Positions 1 through 10,369 of a stretch of 32,291 nt of DNA are shown one piece after another. The number at the start of each line of letters is the position of its first letter. The stretch's first letter is position 1. The DNA is from Lindgomyces ingoldianus. Lineage: Eukaryota > Ascomycota > Dothideomycetes > Pleosporales > Lindgomycetaceae. A program made the translations under genes and the position numbers. Where the stretch lies: assembly GCF_010093535.1 (NCBI RefSeq), contig NW_022985236.1:91727-124017 (forward strand), given 5' to 3'. Below the pieces are notes generated by a model. The model worked only from the letters and a program-made list of their open reading frames with translations, was not told the origin of the DNA and searched no databases.

Positions 1-936
1 TTTTATATAATTACCTTATTAAGCTAAGCACTACTAGTAAAAAGTAACTTATAATTAACATTATGTTACTTTATAAATTATATAAGAAAAAGAAAATTAC
101 TAAAATTAAGTAAATTAATAGTAAAGATAACTTAGTAAATGTATATATAAAGAAAACACTAAACTAGGCTTTTTAATTATTAGTCTTAACTAACTGCCTC
201 TCTATCTAGATAAAAGCATCTGTAGACTAGCTAGATCTTATGTGTAAAGATGCCTTAGACTAACTAGACTAATAACACTTTTATATAAGGCCTATTTTTT
301 TTATTTTTTTTATTATACGCACTTATTTTTTCTTATTATAAGATTAGAAAAGAAGAATATGTAAAAAAGACAGTCTATTTATTTAGTATATAGAAGAAGA
401 AAAAGCCACTACCTCTTACATATAGTAGTTATAATGCAGACTACAGCTCTGCTATACACATAAGGCGTAGGCATTAGCTTAAAAGTTAGCTAACATATAA
501 CACTTAATAAAAGAAAAAGCACTAGTAGTGCTACTATAATAATAAGTATATAAAGTTACTAGGACTTAACTATAACTTTAGACTAGAACTACATAAAAGT
601 ACCTCTTATAACGCACAACCTTTGCTGCCTATAGCTGCAGATTAGTGCTAGTAGGCAAAATAATATTAATATTATAAAATAGTAAAGCTGCTACATGCTA
701 CTTCTTAGCTTATTTATAATTAGCATTTTATATAAGAAAGAAGTAAAAAAGCTAAAAAATTTATATATTTATACTAAAACACTAAATAAACTACTAATTA
801 GTAGTAAAACTAGTTAAAAAGGTAACATAAATGCGCTCTAGGCTGCTAGACTGTATAAGGACGTTAAAGACGCCTGCACTAACAGCGCTAGAGGTAGAGA
901 AGGAAGGCTAGAGAGACATCTCTCTCTCTCTCTCTC

Positions 937-987
<51 letters not shown>

Positions 988-1710
988 GCAGGAGTATCTG
1001 TTACTATTAGCACTGTATAAAAAGAGAAAAAAGCTAGAAAATAGTATAGTAAGGCTTAAAAAGTAAAAAATAAAGAAAAGAAAGTAAAGAAAAAAAAAAA
1101 ACCTTATTATATACACTTTTTTACACACCTGCTTACATAAAGATCTTACACTATTCTAGCATAAAACTCTATATAAAATAGTTTATACACTACTAAATTA
1201 CTTATAAAGTAAGCACATAAAAGCTAGATAATAATAGCCTAAAACACTTTACACTATTTATAAAGCTATTTATATAGTGTAACTAGCTTATTTTAATGTA
1301 TAGCATTACTAAGGCAAGTCTTAATAAATAAGGTAAAGTAAAGGCAGAACATAATTAGATAAACCTACATAGACAGAAAAAAGGTAATATGTATAAAAGG
1401 TAACTTTTTAAATAAAAAGAAAAGTTACTAGTGTTTATACATAGTAGCAGTGTTGCAGCCTAGATATAAATAATTGTGCACAAGCAGAATTATATATCTA
1501 TGTTATATAATGCTTATGCGCAAACTTTTGTGCGTAAACATCTAGATATCTCTCTTTTCCTCTATATAAAGAAAAGACAAGAGTAATAGAACTAGAAACA
1601 TGTTGCCCTTACCTTACCTACTTTATACGCTGTGCACACTGTACACTACTCTTACTCTTGCTACTTAAGTGCTTATACTATAAGCAGCTAGCTGTTAGAG
1701 CCTATTTAAC
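1..1710 (+). mobile_element. 3' part of a Ty1/copia retrotransposon, RIP-degraded
   Basis: The first 250 bases read, with scattered TAG stops, as the end of a copia RNase H domain (for example YNYLIKLSTTSKK). The same sequence recurs at 23601-24490, where it follows a recognisable copia integrase-RT-RNase H order, so the identification rests on that copy. This copy has about 650 extra bases (roughly 345-993, including the microsatellite) and about 180 extra near 1080-1262. Both copies stop being alike just after a shared TG(T/C)(T/C)(A/G)GAGCC(T/C)ATT motif near 1695-1710, which may be an LTR start. The body of this element lies left of the window. No intact gene remains. Confidence 0.75.
919..985. 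repeat. Compound microsatellite (TC)n-(TG)n
   Basis: About ten TC units (919-939) are followed, after one A, by about 22 TG units (941-985). It lies in the segment of this copia copy that the copy near 24 kb lacks. It creates a 96-codon open frame on the minus strand made of His-Thr and Arg-Glu repeats, which is not a gene. The long TG/CA run has kept its CpA dinucleotides although the surroundings are heavily mutated. Confidence 0.97.
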
Positions 1711-3480
1711 ACTTTCTATAATAAAAAAAGAGCACTATCTAACACTACATAGCCTACTTTAGAGAACAACTAGGTATCTGTAGATAGATAAATTAGAAAG
1801 TAATAAGATAAATGTTTTATAATAAGCTTTTAAAAATAATTAAAGATAAATTTACTTACATAAAGAAGCCTAAAAGCTTTAAAAAATATGTTAATAAGGC
1901 ACTTACTTATAACAAAAGACATGCTAAGTAATATAGAGAGAAAAAAGTAGGCATTACAACTTTAAAACCTAACTAGTTCTAAAAGAAGAAGGAAGCTTTA
2001 TAGTTTAATAGTAAACTTATAGACTTTAGTTACACTAAACACATGTGTAGCTTCTCTAAGAAAAAAAGCAACTCCTTTAAAAGCATAAAGCTGCCTCTAA
2101 ATAAGAAATAAAAAAATAGCTTAAAAAGAAGGCATGCCTTAACTATAGAAAAGTAGGCTACTTTTATTAAAATTACCTAGACTCTAAGAAACTAGAGAAT
2201 AAAGATAAAAAGTTAGCTATAAAAGCTATGTATGCTAATAAAGGCTTAACATTAAAGAAGCTCTATAACAGGCTAAATAAACAACTTTGCTAGAGATATA
2301 AAGCTAATTATAAATCCCTTAACTGTTTAATAAACTACTAGAAGGTAAAAGTTTAAAAAAAAAACAGTATCTCTAGAGCTCTTAAACAAGCTACAGTTCT
2401 TAAAGAATAGTAGAATTAAGTGTAAGTAGTTAACTATATTAAAAATGTAAAAAAAGGCAAGAAACAGTATCTTATCTAACAAAATAGAAAAGGTGGTCTA
2501 CTAAAAGAGCTTAAATAACAGTTTAAACAAGAGAACTACTAGAAATATAGAAGACCTTATAATTACAACCTTTGTAAAACAGAACTTTATAAAGTAGTTC
2601 TAGATAATAATTATAGCACTTATAGAGTTATAAAAAGAATTGCTATAGTCTACTACAACATACTAAATAAAAAAAAGTAATAAAAATTCTTTAGAAAGAT
2701 ACTAGTAAAAGAAGAAGGTTTTAACTAGCTTTAAACGCCTCTTTAGACTCTAGCTTTATTAAATAAATAAATAAGTATACTACCTCTAGCACTAGTAATA
2801 ATAAGAAAGAAACTAAAGGAATAATAAATCTATAGACACTACATTTTATGTAGAAGTAAGCAACACAACAACTTTTAATGCAAGTATAAAAGCTACCCCT
2901 TGTAAATAATCTAGACAAAAGAATATCTACGCTAGACCTAGGTACAGCCTATACTAATCTATACTAACCTAGAATAATGCTTATACACTTAGTACCTATG
3001 CATAAATAAATACTGTGTTTAGCACTAGCTAACTAAGCACTAGGCTAGATAGTAGCTAATTAGTATATAAAAAAGTAAAAGATTTATAGATACTCTAATA
3101 AAATAAGCTATAACATGCAAGATGCTAAACTGCTAGCACTGCAGTATAAGCCCCCTCTATAAAAGAAAACCTTAGACTAAGTGTAAGAACACCTCTAACT
3201 ACGCCTTTTATTACTTTTAATAAAAAGCTAACTAATAAAATAATTAACTTTTCTACTACTATAAAGTAAAAAACATTAACTACCTAGTAGAAAAATGTAT
3301 AATAAAAGAGCACTAGAAATTTAAAGTCTGCGCTAACTAGGCAGACAAATAGATACATAATATCCTAAGTATTAAAAAAGAAGACATTAGCCTTAACTAT
3401 AATAAGATCTATTATAACATAAAAGTTTTAGTAGCTATAAGATAAGAACCTAGAAAAAGCTTAATAACTAAGTTTACACT
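1711..3480 (+). mobile_element. AT-rich transposon debris, possibly gypsy gag region
   Basis: No intact gene. The plus strand has long stretches where the only stops are TAG or TAA at places that could have been Gln or Trp codons. One is a lysine-rich stretch near 1830-2600 ending in a Trp/Lys-rich piece near 2680-2740. Its position upstream of a gypsy protease would suit a gag, but I cannot find a zinc knuckle and no 5' LTR is visible. It may contain more than one nested element. Confidence 0.4.
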
Positions 3481-6400
3481 TAGAGGATGTAAGAGCCTTA
3501 CGCTAATTAACAGTAGCTGTACATTTATAGTAATTAACTCTAACTAGGTTAAGAAGCACAAGATGCCTTATAGAGCTAAAAAAGAACCCTTTTAGGTATC
3601 TTTAGCTAATACATTATTAATTAAATATAGTAGAGAAAAAATCTAGCTTAAAACTATAGAGCTAGCTTTAAAAACTAAAACTATAAGCAACTAGGTATTA
3701 TTAAACATACTACTACTTAAAGGAAAATACTAAGTTATACTAGAATATAACTAGCTTTATAGACATAACTTTAAGACTAACTAGAAAATAATAATAATAC
3801 AGCCTAACTTTAAGCACACATAAATAACATAGTTAGCATGCTATAATAATAATTCCCTAGCACACTTACAAGCTAAAGAAGGATTAAGCTACTTCCTAAA
3901 GAAACAAAAACTTTAGAAATTCCCCTGCTAGAAACTAAAAGCACAGGCTATTTGTATAATAAAAAAGAAATTAGAAAAAATCTTTTTTAAAAAATTTAAA
4001 AAGAAAAGAGACTTCTAAAAGAATATAAAGATTATAAGAACATGTTTAAAACTCTAAAGAACTCTAAAGAACTTTCTTTATATTAACTTTAAAATTATAT
4101 AATTAATCTTAAACTAAACCCCTAGCTAAAAACGCACAAGCTACGCCCTCTAATAAGAGCTTAAAAGAAAGTGTTATAAGAATATATAGACTACATGTTA
4201 GTAAGAGGCTACATTTAGGAAAGTAATAGCTCTATAGCGTTAGCAGTAGTCTTTGCAAAGAAAAAGAACAGGAAGGTTAAAGTCTACTAGGACTATTAAA
4301 CTCTTAATAAAAATATAATATAGAATTAGTTCTTTTTCTAATTATTTAGGATATTATAAACTAGCTAAAAGAAACTACATATTTTATAAAGTTTAACATT
4401 TAGAACAGATTTAATAAAATTAGAATAAAAGAAGAACATAAATAGATAATAGCTTTTAGAACTTTAAGAGAACTTTATAAGCTTTTTATTATGCTATTTA
4501 GGCTAACTAACACCTCTGCAACTTTTTAAAAAGTAATTAATACTACACTTAACCTGTACCTAGATGTCTTTATACTAGTTTATTTAAACAACATTTTTAT
4601 CTATATAAAAGAAGATGAACTAGACTACCTAGTAAAGGTACAGCTAGTGCTAGACAAGCTCTAGGAATACAGACTTTATCTGTAACTAGAAAAATACAAG
4701 TTTAACATCTAAAAAACTAAATACTTAAGATTTATTATTAATAAAGTAGAGATAAAAATAGATTCTACTAAAGTAACTAAAGTACTTAAATAGCTAACAC
4801 TAGAAACTGTTATAGAAGTTAAGAGATTCCTAGGCCTTACTAAGTACATATAAAGAATAATTAAGAACTATTTAAAGATTACACTGCCTCTTATAAATGC
4901 TACATTAAAAGAAAGATCTTTCTAGAAATTTCTATAAATAACAGAAATAAAAGATGCCTTTTAAGAGCTAAAAAGAATTATAATAAGTTACTTTGTCCTT
5001 AGAATATATAATTTTATGTTAGAAACAAAGGTGCATACTAATGCTTCTTTAAGAGCAGAAAAAGCAGCACTCTTCTAAAAACAAGAAAAGAGATAATAGC
5101 ACTCTATAGCTTACTACTTAGCAAAATTTGCGCTATTAGAACAAAGCTACACTATTCTAGATAAAGAACTTAAAGCTATAGTTTATGCATGCAGAAATTA
5201 AAAAGTTAAACTTTAAAAACTTACATAATAATTTATAATTTTTACTAACTATGTAAACCTTATTACTTTTTTTATAACTAAGAGACTATTGCTAATGCAT
5301 GTATAATAGGCTATAAAGTTAGCCTAGTTTAATTTTATTATTAAACATGTAGTAGGCAGTAGTAACTAGTAAGTAGACGCTCTTAGCTAAAACTCTAATT
5401 ACTTTATAAAGAATAAGAAAAACTCTAAAGAATTTATAATCTTTAAAGAAACTCTAGAAAGTCTAGTCTATAAAGAACTAAACTAAGAAAAACTACTAAC
5501 GTACTTTATAGGCGAGTTGCTCACACACCTAAGTCGCTTACTTTTGCCAAGACCCCACTAAACTACCCTTCCTACACTAATGCATTCCCCACAACATTAC
5601 TTAGACGCGCTAAAAGAATATTAGATACAGCTTGCGCTCTAAGCTTTTAAATAAGACATAAAACTCTTAAAGAAATATGCTGTAGCTATGTGTAAAGTCT
5701 TGTAAAAAATAACAAATAACTATAGCGCTAGATAACCTTTATAAGCTAATTCTATAGCTAAATTACAAAGGCTAGGTAATAAAAAGAAGCAGGTAATTAT
5801 TAAGACTATACTTAAGCTATATGCGCAAGGAATTTCCCCTTAGATAGTATTTATAGCTAATATAGCTAATTCTTTGCGCGCTAAGCGTAATCTAGGCTAT
5901 ATTTGCATAAACTAGCCTAGTATGTTTGTAAAGTGTTATTTAAAGCTTAAAGTAATGTTTAAGCGTAAGTATAACTATAAAAGAGCTCTCTATAAGAGTC
6001 CTAGGGTAATTTAGGGCAGGTTTAGCCTTGTAGAGAATATTAAAGCTAAGTATAGCATCTAGGATAATAACATGTACAACTTTAGCAAAATAGAGTTTAT
6101 AATTAGCTAGATATCTCTTAACTATACTTGCGCTTAAAACTTTACTTTAAGCTTTAAATAACGCTTTACAAACATACTAGGCTAGTTTATGCAAACATAG
6201 CCTAGATTACGCTTAGCGCGCAAAGAATTAGCTATATTAGCTATAAATGCTATCTAAGGGGAAATTCCTTGCGCATATAGCTTAAGTATAGTCTTAACAA
6301 TCACCTGCTCCTTTTTATTACCTAGCCTTTATAATTTAGCTGTAGAATTAGCTTGTAAAGGTTGTCTAGCGCTGTAGTTATTTATTGTCTTTTATAAAAC

Positions 6401-8610
6401 TCTGCATATAGCTACAGTATATTTCTTTAAAAGTTTTATGTCTTATTTAAAAGCTTAGAGTGTAAGCTGTATCTAACATTCTTTTAGCGCGTCTAAGTAG
6501 TGTTGTGGGGAATGCATTAGTGTAGGAAGGGTGGTTTAGTGGGGTCTTGGCAAAAGTGAGCGACTCAGGTGTGTGAGCAACTCGCCTATGAAGTACGTTA
6601 TGCACTTTTATAATTACTAAATAAAGATAAAAGAACCTAATAAAAGAATATTATAAAGCTTTTATGTTTAGATATCTAGAAATTAGATTACTACAGAAAA
6701 ATATTAAGAACACTATACTACAAGAAGTGCCCTAGTTAAAGCATCTATGTACTAAAGTCTTATAAAAATGCAACATATGTAATAAAAATAATCTATAATA
6801 ACATAAACTCTATAGATTACTTTAACTAATCACAGCGCTAAGTTAACTGTAGACTATAATAACTATAGACTTTATTACTAAACTACTACTATTACGCAAA
6901 CCTAGTACAGAAAGACTTTGCAACATAATTACATAAGTTATTAATAAAACTATAAAGTTTATTTACTTATAGCTCTTAAAAAAACATTACAGCTAAAGAA
7001 TTTATGTTTAAACTAGAAAAGAATGTCTTAGCTACTTATAAGTGCCTAAAGATTATTATCTTTAACTATAACAAGCTGTTTACAAGTAAATATTAGGCAG
7101 CAGTAGTTAAGTACTTAGAAATTAAACACAAGCTTTTTACTGCCTATTACCTACAAACAGACAGGCAAACAGAGCAGGTAAACACAGAAGTAGAAAAGTA
7201 TCTACGCAAATATGTATTATATAAACAAAATAATTAAGCAGAATAGCTACTAATAGCGCAACTTATAATTAACACTATAAAGTTATCTATAACTAAAGAA
7301 ACTCTGTATAAAGCTAATTTTAGATACTTCTTATAATACAAGTTGTGTAGCACGCAGCTAACTAACTCTCTAGAGGCTATAAACTAGACTGCTAGACTTT
7401 TAGAACTGCATTAGAAACTAACTAAGAAAGCATAGTTAGCTTAGAACGCTATAAAAGAAGCAGTAAACTAGAAACAGCAGCTAGTACTAAAAATACACCT
7501 AAACAACTATGTATACCTAGATATAAAGAATCTTAAGACACCTAGACTATCTAGGAAGCTTGCTAAGAAACACATAAGACCTTACTAAGTTATATAAACG
7601 CGCCCTAGTATCTGTAAACTTAAGCTACCTAAGAAAATGCAAATACATCCCTAGTTCTACATCTCTAAGCTTAAACTTACGCCTAAGAGTATACTACTAG
7701 CTACTACAGGATAGAAAAAGAAAGAAATAGAATACAAAGTTAAACAAATTCTAGACTATTAAGGAAACAAGTACCTAATTAAATAGAAAGGATAGCCTAC
7801 TAGTAAGAGCACCTAGAAACCTATTAAAAGCTTATTAAAAGCCCCTCTAATGCTCTACAAGTACTTAGCGTCCCTTCTAAACAAAACTATCCTAAAGAAA
7901 GCTCTCTAGGCTAGAAAATATTAGCATTACTTAAAGCCGCAGCAACATTAGATAGCTACAATGTAAAAAGATTCTAACCCTTTAACATAGGTTAAAGAGG
8001 AGGTAGACTAGCAGCCTTTGCCTTAAGCGCTTTAAGCTTATCTAAGGATAAAAGGTCTTTTTTTAGATACTTTACTCTTTAATCTACTAAAAAATTAAGC
8101 TGCTTTTGCGCTTAATCTTAATAAGTATCTAAAAACTAAAGCTCTAACACCTAAGAAGCCTAATAAGTAGTGTAACAGGCCTATTTATTTAAAAAACTTT
8201 TACGCTTCTCTTATTCCTTCTAACAAACACTTCTTATCTTCTTTAGAAGCCTTTTATGCTCCTGCTCTAGACAATTCTAGGCTGCGTCTAAAACAAACAT
8301 GTTGCAATAGCTCCCCTTTCTTAAACACTCTACGCACTTCTCTAACAACAAAGTTATTAGATAGAAAGAACTGCTTAAATAGTAAGAACTATAAAAGTGC
8401 ATCTTTGTACACCAAAGAGGGTTAAGATAGGCAATAGTGCAGAGGCGACAAGTAGCAGTAGACAGACAAGAATGCTAACAAGGCATAGTTAAAACAGATA
8501 AATATCTAAGAAGCCTATATAGAAGAGCACTTACTAATTAAAAGAAAATTCTAACACTTAGAACAGTGTAAGCATAATAGTAAGAACACTAACTAGGAGA
8601 GAACGCTGCG
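3481..8610 (+). pseudogene. Ty3/gypsy chromovirus pol remnant, interrupted by a fold-back element
   Basis: The domains appear in chromovirus order on the plus strand. An aspartic-protease-like stretch (NSSCTFIVINSN) starts near 3509. Reverse transcriptase runs about 4160-4900, with EYIDYMLVRGYI at its start and YLNNIFIY where the catalytic YxDD should be, Asp mutated to Asn. RNase H runs about 5000-5420. After the inserted element (5499-6598) the integrase resumes, with LQTDRQTEQVNTEVEKYLR near 7150. A chromodomain (YKVKQILDYQGNKYLIK, near 7730-7850) follows. Dozens of in-frame TAG stops sit where the family has Trp or Gln. Stretches fall in different frames, so there are also indels. The stretch 7870-8610 reads as a Lys/Gln-rich tail with no domain I recognise. 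It is not functional. Confidence 0.9.
5499..6598. mobile_element. Fold-back (hairpin) derivative of the Fot1/pogo-type element, copy A
   Basis: It is flanked by TA duplications (5497-5498, 6599-6600) and inserted in the gypsy pol remnant. Both ends carry the left end of the family, not one left and one right end. Arms of about 475 bp (5499-5973 and 6124-6598) are near-complete inverted repeats, each including the transposase start (ATG at 5580 on plus, 6517 on minus) and the helix-turn-helix region. The roughly 150-bp spacer continues the left copy as far as the first catalytic region (YNFSKIEF). The right arm therefore replaces the rest of the element with an inverted copy of its own 5' end. 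It cannot encode a transposase but keeps complete terminal repeats. Confidence 0.93.
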
Positions 8611-9217
8611 TGTTACAACCTATAATTAGACTATAAGTAACTAATTAGCAGTGCCCTACAGTTTAAATAATTGAGGATAGAAAGTTCTTAACTCTGCGCT
8701 TAAAAGATTACGTGAACTAACAGAAAACAAATAGGTTTAGCTGCTAGACTAATGCGCGGCAGAATATGTTGTCTAATAAGGAAGAGTAGGCTGCATGCAC
8801 AAGCATGCAACTAAATGCACACTAACAGGCTTTAGTATAAGCATGCAAAAACATGCAATCGCATGCTATTAAATGTATATAGTTTTGCTTACAACTATAG
8901 CTAGAAGGTTATAATTATTGTTTAGTCTTTACATATAATAGACTAAGAGGCACTAATACCTTTTTAAAAAGGACATTGCTGCCTTGTATATCTTGCATTA
9001 TATATACCTTCTATTCTATCCTTCCTAGATTAGTTTACTAGCTTACTATACAGCTGCTAGGTTAAACCACAATCTGCCTTCTTTACTTTCGCCCTACCTA
9101 TACTCTGCTAGACAGACTGTACACCCGATCTAGCTAAGTCCTTCCCCTTCTCCCTTACATAACCATAGGCTGTAGTGCTCTCGAAAATACCATTTTGCTA
9201 GAGCAAGGATTGTAACA
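8611..9217 (+). repeat. Probable 3' LTR of the gypsy chromovirus
   Basis: The 607-bp segment begins TGTTACAACC and ends GGATTGTAACA, giving 7-bp inverted ends with TG...CA termini. It lies just after a purine-rich tract (AACTAGGAGAGAACG) at the end of the pol remnant, where a 3' LTR should be. A group of GCATGC motifs lies at 8793-8866. No matching 5' LTR is visible upstream, so the call rests on the ends and position. Confidence 0.65.
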
Positions 9218-9787
9218 ACTTAGTAAAGTAAAATACTTTACTAAACTAAACATTATTACTACTTTTAATAAGCTAAAAATAGCTAAAAGTAATAAAAATA
9301 GAAGGCATTTACAAAATGCAACTACTGCTTCACGCTACAGGCGATATGCAATAAGTAGGTAGAAGATGCAAGCATGTAGGGAATGTATAGGTTACTAGAG
9401 GGCTAAGAGGTTTGTTAGTTTAATTAGGTACTGCCTTAGGCTAATGCTGCGCTGCTCGCGTTTTAGGGGCATTAGGTTCAGCTGTGGCTAGAAGAGCAGA
9501 TGCAGAAGGCTAGAGTAATAGACAGTAGTTTTAAGATGCGGCAGCGTCAATAGATAGGGCAGAAGATGCAGATAGGGCAGCGGAATGCGAGCAGGATGTG
9601 CAGCTTACTGTAAGCGTGGGAGGAGGGTTTAGTGTAGGTAGAGTCTGCCTTGCATAGGCGATACTACGTCTTTTGCTACGCTCTATTCTTCTACATACAA
9701 CTACAGTATGCTTTATGTTGATGAATATCTACAAATTAGCATTATAAGCAGCCTCTAGACTATTTCCTACTAGCAATCATCCTACTT
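9218..9787. other. Partly mutated intergenic stretch 3' of the Fig1-like pseudogene
   Basis: GC content rises gradually from left to right. Around 9430-9660 several frames on both strands are interrupted only by TAG or TAA (an Ala/Asp/Arg-rich frame on plus, an Ala/Ser/Pro-rich frame on minus). It could be a mutated remnant of host coding sequence or UTR. I cannot choose a frame or name a product. Confidence 0.5.
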
Positions 9788-10234
9788 TTACATAAAACCA
9801 GCAACCTATACAGACGCTGCTTATGCTAGACGAGGAGCACCAGGCAGCGGCTGGGCTCCGACTGGCTTTGCCGCGGCTGCAAGTGCTGGTCCACCAGGCT
9901 TCAGTGCGGATGGTGGCTAGGCTGTAGGGGTGGACTTGGGAGCTTCCTGATACATGACTAACATGCCTGTTGCTAGGATTACAAGGCATCCTGTTATACA
10001 CTAGTGTAGAATAATTAAGGTCTGACCTGCAGTAATAAGCAGTCTATCTTGAGCACGGGAAAAGAGCAGGCTTCTCTCTTTAGGGGCTGCAGTATAGTTT
10101 TAATGTTGAGAAGGGATTGCTAGTTGCGTGTCTTAGGCGGTTGCATATTAGATGCCTGCAGATGTTGTAGCCACTGCAAGCGTTGAAGCAAGACCTAGCG
10201 CAGCAGCTACCTAAAGGCTTATAGTAGCCCACCG

Positions 10235-10242
10235 TCTGTATT
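10235..10242. repeat. Left 8-bp target-site duplication of the hAT-like element
   Basis: TCTGTATT here is repeated exactly at 13322-13329. The duplication belongs to the Fig1-like coding sequence: one copy joined to the far flank restores the frame across the site. Confidence 0.95.
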
Positions 10243-10369
10243 CAGCGCTTCCAACCGTACGTAATACGATTTGACTCGACTAAATCCAAGACGTTACGTC
10301 TAACTATCTTAGTACGTTTCTACTATACAATTAACATAAGAACCACTTACAAGTCTTAACTGTAACAAT

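Noticed and set aside
838..1128. 96-codon open frame on the minus strand
   Set aside because: It is made by the (TC)n-(TG)n microsatellite and AT-rich flanks; the protein is low-complexity Phe/Leu, His-Thr and Arg-Glu runs.
2721..2918. 65-codon open frame on the minus strand
   Set aside because: It lies antisense to transposon debris; hydrophobic low-complexity product, typical of AT-rich DNA.
9777..10001. 74-codon open frame on the minus strand, Ser/Trp-rich
   Set aside because: It is an alternative frame of the C-terminal part of the Fig1-like pseudogene, whose own frame shows the right hydrophobic segments and Gln-to-stop changes.
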